Below are positions 30,373 through 42,509 of a DNA stretch of 64,000 nt, piece by piece. The stretch spans positions 4,334,501 to 4,398,500 of the forward strand of contig CANJKZ010000008.1 of NCBI GenBank assembly GCA_947471745.1, given 5' to 3'. Made by a program: the position numbers and the translations under genes. The notes under the pieces were generated by a model. That model made no database searches. It had not been told where the DNA came from and saw nothing but the letters and a program-made list of their open reading frames with translations. Position 1 is the first letter of the stretch; the number at the start of each line of letters is the position of its first letter. This stretch comes from Closterium sp. Naga37s-1 (Eukaryota; Streptophyta; Zygnematophyceae; Desmidiales; Closteriaceae).

Positions 30373-31560
30373 TCACAGCAAATGGCGTCCGAATTGCTGT
30401 GCGACTGAATACTCGTTGGCTAGCTGATCTCTAGCCACGAAAGTCCAGAGACGTCGGCTAAGATCGATGTAAGGTGAGTTAGTGAGAGAGGATAAGAGGG
30501 GGAAGTGGGAAGGCGCATTCAGTGGCCGGATGACCAGAGAAGACAAGGTGTTCGATGTGTGTAGCAGGTGATCCAGCAGGGAGGAGGTACGGGTTGAATA
30601 ACGCGCACGGTTGGATATCCGCCTATTAGCTGGGTGGGGTGAGGCTAAGTGGTTTTATGTAGGTTGGAATGCGATGGAGTACGGGGATGGCTGTTTACAG
30701 CATGTGCAATGAACACGTAAGGGGGCACTGACAACACACTGCGCGTGCGCGCAACCAGTTGGAGTTGACGGAAAGGGAATATCGTGACTGAGCTTGGGTG
30801 TGGCGCACGAAAGTGCGCGGGGAGGAGTGGGTGCGCGCATATCAAGTGAATGGGAGAGATTCCACGGAAAACATAGGGGCGCAGGAGCGGGCATTGGGTA
30901 TGTGCGGAAGGAAGTCCTCTTTGGGGGAGAGCGGGAACAAGGAAGCCCTGCCGGGGGGAGCTTTGCGGGGAGCGGTGACACCATGGAAGTTCACGCGCTT
31001 CGATACTCCGCTGCAGGTATCAGCGTGGATAATTCCGATTGGCGAACGAACTTAATAAGGTTACCAGAATAGTCTCAGCCTATGCTGGACGACCCGCAAA
31101 GTCCTTCATGCATTCCCTCAAGCTTTCTGACCGAATGCTGCGACGCCTTCGTGCGACTTCGGAATGCGAGGGCGGTGTGGCCTACACCATAGCGCGGTGC
31201 GAGGTGACTCAACTTGAGGGATAGATCATATTGGGCGCAAGCCACGTGGATATTTCGATACAACGTGATTCGGACAACTGTTTTCGGTAGCTACATATTC
31301 AATCTGTTCTTCACACCATTAGCCAGATGCCCAAACACCAATGATCCAGGAGGTCTTCTCATTTACATGTGTTGGAATAACCGAAAGGTCAAAGTAACAT
31401 TCCCGAAGGATCTCCACTCACGCGTCACTTCATAAAGAAGCAACGCGTCTGTAGCAGTACCGCAATAGCTCATATAGAGCATGCGGAATATTGAGAGTCA
31501 CCCGAAGGTCAACAGTCGCTGTTAGTCAATGGTCGCGACTGTTGACCATCCGGCAACCGC
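30373..31560. other. Intergenic: upstream of ICME, left flank of the copia nest
   Basis: No gene can be supported; the open frames are short and lack family resemblance. A perfect 13-bp inverted repeat (31507-31519 and 31535-31547, ggtcaacagtcgc) lies near the edge of copia element A. The ICME promoter must lie in the left part, but no certain box is seen. Confidence 0.5.
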
Positions 31561-31813
31561 ATCAGAGGTGACGCGATGAAATATGGTAACTGTCTAGAAT
31601 GGCAATAGTCTCAGTTACTGTAGCTATGCAATACAGTTAATACGGGAATATACCCCTCATAGTACATGGCTATGAGGGTTTATTTATACCGTTGTATCTC
31701 TATTTTATAATCATCTTGTTCTCTTTCAAATTTATTAACAATGTCATTACAGATACTTCATTGTCTTTTCCTGGACTTAGCAGACTTATTCGATCCACTA
31801 CGATCCTTCACTT
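31561..31813 (+). repeat. Left LTR of copia element A (main part)
   Basis: Matches 52086-52340. The shared core includes tcagttactgtagctatgca and tatacccctcatagtacatg. The last bases of this LTR (atcacaaca, 40728-40736) lie beyond insertion B. The exact left end is uncertain by about 15 bp because it lacks a clear TG start. Confidence 0.75.
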
Positions 31814-31944
31814 TGTCAAAATGTTATATTGCTTACTTTGTGTAGGCTATATTGGGGTAGCCCATAAGGGGTACAACCCAATTAGGGTTAGTACTTGTAC
31901 CCAACTTCTGTTCAATGCATTCATTCTCGTTCGTTAGTTTGACA
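31814..31944 (+). repeat. 5' LTR of copia element B
   Basis: 131 bp, starts TGTCAAAATG and ends TTTGACA; 128 of 131 equal to 40592-40722. Confidence 0.93.
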
Positions 31945-31990
31945 TGGTTTCAGAGCAGGTCCTTCGCTAGGACCGATTTTTTTTTTAGGG
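31945..31990 (+). other. Primer-binding site and hairpin of copia element B
   Basis: TGGTTTCAGAGCAGG matches the initiator tRNA-Met primer site with one change. It runs into a hairpin GGTCCT-TCGCT-AGGACC (31958-31974) and a T run. The stem differs in sequence from that of elements 1 and C but keeps pairing. Confidence 0.78.
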
Positions 31991-31997
31991 TCCACCA

Positions 31998-32890
31998 CAG
32001 AGCTGCCCCACTAGCTGCCCTGCCTCCCTACCCTACTGACGCGCCGCCCTTCTGGCCGCGGCACCGCCCCTAGCAGCTCGTCGTGCCGCCCCTAGCAGCC
32101 CACGAGCCGCCCCTGCAGCTAGCGCGCTGCCCCTGCAGCCCGCTCGCCACCTGCTCACGGCCCGCGCGCCGCCTCTGCAGCGCGCGCGTCGCCCGCTTGC
32201 GGCCCGCTCGCCGCCCCTAGGCCCGCTAGCCGGCCTTGCGGCCCGCTCACCGCCCTTGTGGCCCGCTCGCCGCCCGTGCGGCCTGCTCGCTGCTTACTCG
32301 CGGCCCGCTAGCCGCCCCTGCAGCCCGCTTGCCGCCAGCTTGCGGCCCGCTACGCCGCCCCTGCCGCCCGCTCGCCGCTTGCTCACGGCCCGCTCGCCGC
32401 CCCTGTCGCCCGCTCGCCGCTTGCCTGCGGCCGCTCGCTGCCCCTGCAGCCCGCTTGCTGCCTGCCTGCGGCCCGCTCGCCGCCCTTACAGCCTGCTTGC
32501 CGCCCGCTTGCGACCCGCTCGCCGCCCCTGCAGCCCGCCCGCTGCTCGCTTACGGCCCGCTCGCAGCCCCTACAGCCCGCTCGCCGCCCTCTTGCGGCCC
32601 GCACGTCGCCCCTTGCAGCCCGCTAGCCGCCTCTTGCAGCCTGCGCGCCGCCCCTTGCAGCCCGCTCGCCGCCCCTTGCGGCCCGCTCGCCGCCCCTTGC
32701 AGCTTGCGCACCGCCCTCTGGCAGCCCGCTCGCCGCCCCGTTGCGTGCCCGCCCTGCTGCTTGCACCGCCCGGCTACTGCCCGCCCTGCTGCTTGCACCG
32801 CCCAGCTCCTGCCCGCCCTGCTGCTGGCCACCCTAGCCGTGCGCCGCCCTGCCCTGCCTGCGTGCTGCTCTGCTGGTAGCGTGCCACCAT
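31998..32890 (+). repeat. GC-rich repetitive leader of copia element B
   Basis: Imperfect tandem units on the theme gcccgctcgccgcccctgca fill the space between the PBS and the Gag start at 32903. Open frames here reflect composition (Ala/Pro/Arg) and are not counted as genes. Confidence 0.85.
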
Positions 32891-32902
32891 GCTTTACCCG
32901 CT

Positions 32903-35900
32903 ATGGCTTCTCTCCGTGTACTCACGTTCGATCATGAGGGCCGTCTAATCCAGTTCGACACGTGGCTCGACGACTTACAGCTGTACCTACTGAGCGACTC
33001 TAGAGACAGCGTTTCGTTGTTTGACCACACGTCTGGAGCCTCTCTCGCCCCTCCCGCCACAGCTGACAGTGCGACTCGCTCACAGTGGCTTACCCGTGAC
33101 GCTGTTGCTCGCGTAGCCATTCGCAACCACCTGCCATTAGCCGAATGCGCTCACTTCGGACAGCACAAGACTGCTAAAGCACTGTACGACACTGTAGTCG
33201 CCCTTTACTCCTCCCCTGCCACTGCTGCTCTAGGCCGTCTTGTACTGCCCTACAAGTTTCCCGAGCTATCCGCCTTTGCCACAGTAGAGGACCTCGTTGC
33301 CCACCTTTGCACTAGCGATGCTTGCTACCGCGCTGCCCTCCCAGCAGAGTTCCTTGACAGGAACCCCCCCTCCCGATGTACATCACTCTCTACTTCATGG
33401 TCACCCGCCTCCCTGACTCTCTTCGCGCAGTCAGGGACCACTTTCTCGCACTTGACCCCACAGACCTCACTGATGACCTGCTCGAGCAGGACCTCCTTGC
33501 AGCTGAGACTAGTGTAGTGGCTGTAGGTGCCGCTCGTGACACTCCTCGCATGCCCTTCTTTGAGGGGTGTTCCCCCTCCCCCCTTGCCCCCTCCTACGCC
33601 TCTGCTGCTGCTGCTGCTTTTGACGTCCTTGGTGCTGAGGATGTCGGGGCTGCTTCTGCTAGTGGGAAGCGCGCAGCAGCAAGGGCAGGGGTGGCATGAG
33701 TAGTGGAGGTGGTAGCGGGGGTGGTAGTGGGGGTGGCAATGGAGGTGGTGGAGGTAGTGGAGGTGGTGGCAGCGGTGGGAGTGGTGGCGGGAGTGGGGGC
33801 GTTGGTGGCGGCGGTGGTGGCAGCGGTGGGAGTGGCGGTAGTGGCAGCAGTGGGAGTGGCGGTAGTCGGGCTGGAGCTACTCAGCGGGGAGGTTCTGGCG
33901 GTGGCCAGAGGCAGCAGCAGCAGCGTCGGAGCGAGACCCCTTCATCCCAGCAGCTTCGTGAGTGGTTTGCTCAGCGTGGGGCATCTGGGGGTAGTGCTAG
34001 TTGCCCGTATGTCATTCGCACGGGTGACCGTGCTGGTCAGACATGCGGGAAGCCTCACACTCAGCATCGCTGTTTCTCCCGCCTAGACGACGCTTAGCGG
34101 GCAAATTTTGGTGACGAGGTCGAGCGCCCTTGCGGGGCAGAGCTGCTTAGGTCTGGAGTTGATATCTTTGCTCTTGACTATGATGCTATCCTTGCTGCTA
34201 TGTATGCCTTGTCTGTTATTGCTGAGGGTGACTGTTACCAGTGTGTGCCGCCCGACCCAGGTATAGAGGCTGCTGCTTTAGGTGCTAGTGGGTTTGCTCT
34301 CTCTGGTACTGCGCCTGCTGAGGCCTTGCACACTTTTACGCTTGGCTCAGGTGCTTCACGCTTTTTCTTTCGCGACAGTACCACTCTCACTCCACTCCCT
34401 GCAACTCTTCCTGTCAGATTGGCTGACCCGTCAGAGGGCCCAATTCTTGCCCGTTCCTCCACTGTTCTCCTGTGTTCGGCGGTTTCGCCCGGCTCACTGT
34501 CAGGTCTTCACCTCCCCTCGTTCTCTACGAACTTGGTGAGTGCCGCTGCCCTCCAGGATGCGATGGTCACTACCACCACTCCTGGGGGTCAGCGTGTGTC
34601 GATCTGCATGTGTACACGGACGGGCCGTCACCTGGCCATGTTCACCCGTCGGCCTGGGTCGAGTCTGTACACACTGACTACCGAGCCTCCTCAGGTAGCT
34701 GCGTCTGCCCAGGTGTCCGCGTCAGGTCCGGTAGCACCCCCCTGCTCGTGTCGCCTCCTGACGCACCAGACTCTCCTGTGGCACCACCGCCTTGGTCACC
34801 CCTCCCTGCCACGCCTTCATGGCATGCACTCCCGCCTCCTTGTTTCTGGTCTTCCCAGGTCTCTGCCTCCCCTCCCACCCTCGTCTGCCCAGCCCTGCCT
34901 TCATTGCGTCGAGGGGCGGCAGCGCGCCGCTCCTCACTCCTTGTTTTCCCCGACAACCGCTCCCCTGCAGACTCTCCACATGGACGTGTGGGGCCCAGCC
35001 CGCGTCAGTGGACAGGGCCGCGAGCGCTACTTTCTGCTGTTTGTTTACGACTGCATGCGTTACACCACGGTCTTCCCCTTGCGCAGCAAGGGTGAGGTCC
35101 CTGATGTCTTGATCCCCTGGATCCGCGCAGTCCATCTCCAGCTCCGCGAGCAGTTCCGCCAGGACCTTCTTGTCCTGTGTCTGCACTCTGACAGAGGTGG
35201 TGAGTTCTCCTCCGGCCTCTTGCGGGACATTTGTCGTGGGGAGGGCATCCTCCAGTCGTTCACGCTTCTGGACTCCCCTCAGCAAAATGGGATTGCTGAG
35301 CGCCGCATTGGCTTAGTCATGGAGGTCACTCGTACCTCCATGATCCATGCGGCTGCTCCCCATCTTCTGTGGCCGTTTGCGGTCCGGTATGCTGCGCATC
35401 AGCTCAACCTCTGGCCCTGTGTCTCCTTGCCGGAGACCTCGCCTACACTGCGTTGGACGGGGAAGGTTGACGATGCGTCGGTGTTCCGGGTCTGGGGTTC
35501 TCGTGCCTTTGTTCGCGATATGTCCGCGGACAAGCTCTTCGCCTGCGCTATTCCCTGCGTCTTCCTTGGCTTTCCCCCTGACGCGCCTGGCTGGCAGTTT
35601 TATCACCCCACCTCGTGCCATGTCCTCCCCTCTCAGGACGTCACGTTTGACAAGTCGGTTCCCTTTTACCATCTCTTCCCCTACCGCTCTGCCCCTCTCC
35701 CACCCCCATCGCTCTTCCTTGCTCCAGGTCCCCCTCCAGTAGACCCCCTCCCCACTCAGGGTCCTGCTCCCTCAGGTGTGTCTCAAGTAGACCCACTCAT
35801 TGGTACTGTGCCTGTTGAGGTCGCTGTAGACTCAGGTGCTGCTAGAGGTGCTGCGTTTGGGGGTGCTGCGTCTGGGGGTGCTGCGTCTGGGGGTTCTGAG

Positions 35901-37997
35901 CCTGCGCGTGCAGAGCCTGGGGGTGCTGAGTCTGAGGGTGCGGAGTCTGTGGGTGCTAAGCCTAAGGGTAGTGCTTCTTCTAGAGGTCCTGCGGGTGCCT
36001 CGCCACGACTGTCTCCCCGGCCGGATCCTCTCTCCCTGCAGCAGCTGCGCGAGTGGTTTGATCGGCACACACGCCTTTGGAGTGGAGCTGGCGGAGCTGG
36101 AGACTCTGCCGCTGGGGGCACTAGAGCTGGAGGTACTGGAGCTACTAGGCTTGGAGGTGCTGGAGTTTCTGCTGGAGCTGGAGGTCCCAGAAGTGTTGGA
36201 GCTGCTGGTCCTGGAGGTGCTCGTACTAGGGGTACTAGAGCTGCCGGGGCTGGTGGAGCTGGAGGAGCTGGAGCTGGAGGAGCAGGAGCTGGAGGAGCTA
36301 GAGCTATAGACCCTAGCGCTGGAGGCGCTGGAGCTGGAGGAGATGGAGCTGGAGACCCTGGCGCTGGAGGCGCTAGAGCTGTTGACCATGGAGCTGGAGG
36401 TGCTGGCGCTGGGGGTGCTGCGTCTGGCGGTACTGGTGCTGGAGGCACTTTGCAGCGGCGCCCGTTTTTCGTTCCGCCGCCACTGTCGTCTCTGCCGCCA
36501 CCTGACTCGGTCCTTTGCCAGGTTCTTAGTCTCCCGTCTTCTACTGACCTTTCTCCTAGCTTACAGAGTCCACCACCTCACCAGTCGAAGCCACAGTTAC
36601 AGCCAGACTCCCCACTGCCTTCTCCTTCTCCTTACGCTGAGCAGACAGACTCTTTTACAAAGTGTCGTGAGCCTGAGACTCGTCCTGCCTTGCCTGTTCG
36701 CGCTGTTCCCACTGGTCGTCGGGTTCCTCGTCCGCGTCCTCCTCCTGTCCTCGGCAATCACGCTATGGCACTTCGTCCTTCCTCTGTTCCACTGCGCATT
36801 CCTCTGCCGCCTCCTCCTGAGTCCTCTCTTCTTGCCATTCCTGACCCTGAGTCTGACCTAGCTCGTGCTGCCAGTCCTACTGTCACTCGTCTTCTTGTCA
36901 CTGTTGTCAGTGACCCTTCTTTTGAGTCCATTACAGTGTCTAGCCTAGTTGCTGAGCTTGTTGACTTTGCTGCTGCCTCTCGTCTCGACTACGCCACTAG
37001 TCTTGTTGCTGAGTCTGAGTCTGACTGTCCTCCGTCTGTCGAGGGTGAGTGTGCCCTTGGCACGGACGTCCTTGAGGACAGGCAGGAGGACTTTGAGTGT
37101 CTTGCAGCAGCTGTACCTCATCTCGTTGCCATGCTGCTTGCACTTGAGGGAGACCCGGATGCACCAGACACCCCAACCCCGCGCTCTTACGCAGAGGCGA
37201 TTACGCGTACCTACTCCTCTCAGTGGCAGACAGCCATGGACGCAGAGATGGCATCCTGGAAGTCCACAAGCACCTACGTCGACGCAGTTCCCCCTTCTGG
37301 GGCGAACATAGTCGATGGCATGTGGATTTTCAGGGTGAAGCGGCCGCCGGGTTCTCCGCCTGTCTTCAAGGCTTGTTATGTTGCACGAGGCTTCAGTCAG
37401 CGACAGGGAGTTGACTTCTTCCAGACCTTCTCCCCTACCCCAAAGATGACCACTCTTCGGGTGTTGCTACACGTCGCTGCTAAGCGTGAATACGAGCTGC
37501 ACTCTCTTGACTTCAGCACATCTTTCTTGCAGGGCAGCCTGCACGAGGCTGTGCCGCCCACCTGGCTTTACTGGGTCGTTTCCTGCAGGTACCTAGTGGA
37601 GCCTCCGGCGGCCAATCTACGGTCTCCGCCAGGCGCCTCTCGAGTGGCACGACACACTGAGGACGACGCTTGCGGCTCTTGGGTTTGCTCCTTCTACTAC
37701 TGACCCGTCGCTGTTTCTGCGCACTTACACTTCGATACCACCATTCTATGTCCTCGTGTACGTCGACGACTTGGTCTTTGCCACTGCTAACACTGAGGCA
37801 CGGGCCCTTGTGAAGTCGGAGCTGCAGAAAAGACACACCTGCACTGACCTGGGTGAGCTGCGCAGCTATCTTGGCTTGCAGATCACCCGGGACTGAGCAC
37901 GGCGCACCATCACCCTGACTAAGTCACACATAGTGCACCAGGTCCTTCAGCGCTTCGGCTTCCGGTACTCCTCGCCACAGTCCACTCCTCTACCTAC
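32903..37997 (+). mobile_element. Copia element B: Gag to RT coding region
   Basis: Gag opens with MASLRVLTFDHEGR, then a Gly/Ser-rich tract (33700-33890), a Cys/His cluster, protease (the usual Asp replaced: LGSGASRFFF), pre-integrase finger (HHRLGHPS), integrase (HMDVWGPA, HSDRGGEFSS, SPQQNGIAERR), a variable linker with Gly-Ala-Gly repeats (about 36080-36440) and the start of RT (VKRPPGSPP, LDFSTSFLQGS, YVDDLVFA). It lies in several frames and looks broken. Confidence 0.88.
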
Positions 37998-39160
37998 TGA
38001 GTACATGGCACTCTTCTGTGCCGTACGGGAGATTGTGTGGCAGCGGCGTTTGTTGGCTGAATTGGGGGAGGAGCAACAAGGACCTACCCAACTCTACTGT
38101 GACAGCCAGGGTGCCATTGCTCTTGCTAAGAACCCTGTGTTGCATGGCCTCACCAAGCACATGAGGGTGAAGTGGCATTGGACGAGGAGCATGGTGGCCG
38201 CGGGTGAAGTTGAGTTGCGCTACGTGAAGACGACGGGGCAGCCAGCTGACATGATGACCAAGAGGCTGGTGGATCAGCAGCATTGGAAGTGTTGCAAGCT
38301 GGCTGGGATGGCTCTGAACTGAGAGAGCAAGTTCCTAAGGCCAACAATCCGCGGGGGAGTTTGTTGGTGCAACCCTACGGTTTGCATTCGGCTTGTTGTC
38401 TGTGTGCGTGCATGCGTGTGTGCATGGAATGGTATGAGGGCATGAAATAATAAATATTTCATGCTTACAATAGTGTGTGAATGATGAGGCATGACTTTGA
38501 ATGTGTGTGTCGAGTCAATAGCGAGTTATCGCTAGTCGCGTGTCACGTCGTCGATTGCGTGTCGTGTGCGTTTTTCTATTTTGTCGTGTGTGGAACGTTT
38601 GGCGTGTCGCAGGTGTGCGCAGCAGACTTCCAAGAACTCAAGGAAGAATTTATCTTGAAGAACCAGAGCCTTGGTTTCAAGATTCAAGTGATTTCGAAGC
38701 TCTCCAAAAAGGGTAAACTTTAAGATAGTGAGAATAGTTGCATTACTTTGTGTAGTGTAATATTTCTTTTGGTGTAGGCCCTTGTGGAGGGTAGTTTCGA
38801 GACCCTTCGTGGTTGGGGACAGTGTGGCACTGTTCCACATCACTGTACCTCGGCTCTTGGGGTTTGTAGGAGCTGGGAGTCATTCCCAACTCGTAACTCT
38901 TCCTAATTTGAGTTCTAAGTCTATAGTGGCTGACATAGTGCCGTTCGTACAAACCGACGTTGCGTCGTCAATTCTTAATCAAATCGTGCAATCTAAATTG
39001 CCAAGTGTAGGCGACGTCAAGACTCTCCAGATCCAATTTGAATCAAGTCATTTGCAGCTGTGACTAGAACGCTATCAACGTTTGAAGCCGCTGAGCGGAA
39101 ATCCGACTGTGCACTCTATCTTTCGTTTTAGGCACATTCAAGCCTATTGTGACTATAACA
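37998..39160 (+). mobile_element. Fragment of a fourth copia element (D) inside element B
   Basis: The segment begins in the RNase H of a different copia lineage (EYMALFCAVREIVWQRR, LYCDSQGAIALAKNP, THG-type KHMRVKWHW), ends that frame at 38322, passes a purine-rich ccgcgggggag just before a TGTTGGTGCAACCC start at 38362 that looks like its 3' LTR, and continues into LTR-like or other sequence to 39160. It is flanked by two copies of the same piece of element B's RT (37541-37997 and about 39161-39618). This looks like a template-switch or recombination product rather than a plain insertion. Confidence 0.72.
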
Positions 39161-40365
39161 CCTGCACGAGGCTGTGCCGCCCACCTGGCTTCACTGGGTC
39201 GTTTCTTGCAGGTACCTAGTGGAGCCTCCGGCGGCCAAACTACGGTCTCCGCCAGGCGCCTCTCGAGTGGCACAACACACTGAGGACGACGCTTGCGGCT
39301 CTTGGGTTTGCTCCGTCTACTACTGACCCGTCGCTGTTTCTGCGCACTGACACTTCGTTGCCGCCGTTCTACGTCCTCGTGTACGTCGACGACTTGGTCT
39401 TTGCCACTGCTAACACTGAGGCACTGGCCCTTGTGAAGTCGGAGCTGCAGAAGAGACACACGTGCACTGACCTGGGTGAGCTGCGCATCTATCTTGGCTT
39501 GCAGATCACCCGGGACTGAGCACGGCGCACCATCACCCTGACTAAGTCATACATGGTGCACCAGGTCCTTCAGCGCTTCGGCTTCCGGTACTCCTCGCCA
39601 CAGTCCACTCCTTTGCCTACCGGTCACTCTCTCTCAGCTCCACCTTTGGACGAGTCCGAAAAGCCAAGTGGCCCGTATCCAGAGCTTGTGGGCTGCCTCA
39701 TGTACCTGATGACCTGCACTCGACCTGACCTTGCCTACCCTCATAACATCCTGGCACGCTACGTTGCGCCCGGGAGACACTGACCAGAGCACTGGGAGGC
39801 CACTAAGATGGTGTTGCGCTACTTGTGTAGTACGTCGGGCATGGGGCTCGTGCTTGGAGGACGGGGTCCAGTTGTCCTCACTGGACACGCAGACGCTTCT
39901 TGGGTTGACGACTTGGCTACGCAGCGGTCGTCACAGGGTTACAATTTCAGCCTTGGCTCCAGCTCTGTTTCTTGGCGGTCTACCCGCTCGTCTTCTATTC
40001 TCAGTTCCAGTTGTGAGGCTGAGATCTACGCAGGGGCCATGGCTGCACAGGAGTTACGCTGGCTCACCTACCTGCTGACCGACTTGGGAGAGCGGCCTCG
40101 TTCTTCTCCAGTGCTGTATGTAGACAAAAAGGCAATGATTGCCTTGTGTCAAGATCACAGATTGGAGCACAGAACGAAGCACATCGCTCTGCGTTACTTC
40201 CTTGCTCGAGAGTTGCAGGAGCGTGGTCAGCTTTGTCTTGCGTACGTGGCCACTAGGGCCAACACTGCTGATATATTCACCAAGGCACTTCAGTCTGGTG
40301 ATCATCAGCGCTTCTCTACTGATTTAGGCCTTGTGCCTACTTTGCCACACTTGCTCACCGCGTGA
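39161..40365 (+). mobile_element. Copia element B: second RT copy and RNase H region
   Basis: The first about 457 bp repeat 37541-37997 nearly exactly. RT then continues (VGCLMYLMTCTRPDLAYP) into RNase H (TGHADASWVDD, CEAEIYAGAMAAQELRW, TKHIALRYFLA, NTADIFTKAL). The polypurine region and 3' LTR follow at 40570-40722. It looks broken. Confidence 0.85.
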
Positions 40366-40591
40366 CTTTGCTTGTACTTTGATCTATATATATACCTGCA
40401 TGCTTACACTTGCTAGGGTATGATCACTGTACTGTTTGTTCTCTTTTATATAACTCTGCATGTGAGCTGGCCTTATGGCCTTTGCTTGTGCTCGGAAGGT
40501 GTGGTGACTTCGTGATCCACTCTGAGCTTGCTTTGCTTTTCTTGACTGGTCTTGTGACCACTTGTTCTCCCCCACTTTGCCTATGGGGGTG

Positions 40592-40722
40592 TGTCAAAAT
40601 GTTATATTGCTTACTTTGTGTAGGCTATAGTGGGGTAGCCCATAAGGGGTACAACCTAATTAGGGTTGGTACTTGTACCCAACTTCTGTTCAATGCATTC
40701 ATTCTCGTTCGTTAGTTTGACA
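40592..40722 (+). repeat. 3' LTR of copia element B
   Basis: 131 bp, followed by the target duplication CACTT (40723-40727) and then the remaining end of element A's LTR. Confidence 0.93.
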
Positions 40723-40736
40723 CACTTATCACAACA

Positions 40737-42117
40737 TGGTATGAGAACCAGAGTGGATTATAAGGTCTGTCAAGTTCTTGTTCTTCCTAGAACAAACTCG
40801 TTATAAATTACTCATTACAAACTACTACAACTGTGCATCACAATGTCTCCCGAGGGAAAAGCCACTGCAGATTCTCCGGGCCCACCACCAGCAACCCCTA
40901 CTGCGCCATCAGCGGTGACCTCTGTCAGCGCCGCTCTCGTTGATCAGTTTGTCGCCCGTGCGAAATTACCGTCGCCAACAACGGACGTCTCAAAGCATAC
41001 AACATCGGAGAAGTTTGCCTTGAGGCCGACGACACTCACTTCACTATTCACATCGGCGACGTGTTGGTTGCTCGTGATCTTCAATACAACCTACTCTCTT
41101 CAGCACAGCTCATGCGATGCGGAGTTTACATTCGCAGCAACTGCAAGGACAAAACCTTCGAGCTTTATTATAAAAATACTTACGTCGGAAAATTTGACGA
41201 TGATGACGGGGTCTTCGTTTTAAACTTTTCGGCATAAGGCACCACTGGCGATTCTGAACGAACGCTTCTGCTGAAAACAACTCCCACGGAGCCGATGGCT
41301 TGGTCACACCCAGAAGAGATGGATATTGAACGGCCTGCCTCTGATGGTCTTCTGTGACTGCACACCGTCCCAACTGCCTCGACCTCCAGCCCAGGGGATA
41401 CTGGACCTGCAACAATGGAAGAAGAGGAGGACAGTGGAAAGTCAACAACTGCAGAACCGGACACCGGAGAAAACATAAGAACTCCAGCAACTAGATGGGG
41501 GAGTCCCGGCCCTGCAGTTGGCCCATGGGGAGAAGTTCTAATGCCAGAGAAAGCAGATGGTGCCGCTGGAGGCGGCTGGGGAACCTCAACCAAAGGAGGA
41601 TGGGGACAATCAGCTCCTGCCTATCCCGAAGCTCTGGGACTTCCCCCTGCGGAAGTTGCGGCAGTCGATCCGTACTGGGCAACTCGCGGTACTAGCTGAG
41701 GCGACCCTCCTCTTCCGGATCAGTACGCTCCTAATAGACCGGAACCAGTTCAAGAAGAGCCAGAAGAAGAAGTAACTTATGAGTTCTTCGAGGGAGCAAC
41801 GGAACTACTGGAACCTACCGAAGAGCCACCGTCGCCAGAACAAGGGCCTCGGCAAATTGAAGTCATCGGCGACGAATACAGCTACTTCTGCATTCCCATG
41901 ATAGGACTTCCTGTCTCCAATTGGCACAAAGCGCCACCATCTTCATCCCTGCTCGTCACCGGCGAACAATTTCACGTCGATGATACCGACGACATCATTG
42001 GAATTCCCCGCGCGCTCTTGGAGCGAAATTCTGTTCGAGCCTTTGCAGCTGACGCCGACGCCGCAACCAACACGGGACCTGAAAAGCAATAGAACGACAA
42101 AGCAGCAAGGCATAATT
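40737..42117 (+). mobile_element. Copia element A: PBS and remnant 5' coding region
   Basis: It starts with a tRNA-Met-type PBS (TGGTATGAGAACC) and a short ATG frame at 40843. Then comes a copia block between protease and integrase (ARDLQYNLLSSAQLMRCGVYI), and then acidic, Pro-rich low-complexity sequence. Gag proper is not recognisable. The region is broken and shortened and ends at insertion C (TAATT target duplication, 42113-42117). Confidence 0.65.
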
Positions 42118-42248
42118 TGTCAGAATAGCGAAGGAAGGAATGACTGAACTAGCAAGCAAGTGGGTACAAATAGGAAACCTAAAAGTGTTGTACCCTATAT
42201 GAACTGCCCCACTACAGCCTAGACAGACTATAGCATCTATGTTTGACA
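42118..42248 (-). repeat. 3' LTR of copia element C
   Basis: 131 bp, 125 of 131 equal to 49368-49498. It starts TGTCAGAATAG and ends TTTGACA on the plus strand. Confidence 0.92.
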
Positions 42249-42509
42249 CACCCCCATAGGCAAAGTGGGGGAGAACAAGAGGTCACAAGACCGGTCAAGA
42301 AAGGCAAAGCAAGCTCAGGGTGGATCACGACGTCACCACGCATTCTGAGCACAAGCAAATGGCCACAAGGCCAGTTCACATGCAGAGTTATATGAAGGAG
42401 AACAAGCAATACAGTGAACACAACCTAGCAAGTGTAAGCATGCAGGTATATGTACAGAGATCACAGTACAAGCAGAGTCAAGAAGTGAGCAAGTGAGGCC
42501 AAGTAGGCA

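Larger units (their letters stand above)
31814..40722 (+). mobile_element. Ty1/copia element B, inserted in the 5' LTR of element A, broken
   Basis: Plus orientation, 131-bp LTRs at 31814-31944 and 40592-40722 (3 differences), target duplication CACTT at 31809-31813 and 40723-40727. Internal order: PBS (TGGTTTCAGAGCAGG), GC-rich repetitive leader (about 31990-32890), Gag from 32903, Gly-rich tract, protease, integrase, linker, RT and RNase H ending near 40365. It is a sister of element 1 in Gag, LTR and leader plan. The RT part is present twice around a foreign segment (37998-39160). It looks broken, with roughly eight breaks. Age: younger than A and C, older than 1. Confidence 0.92.
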
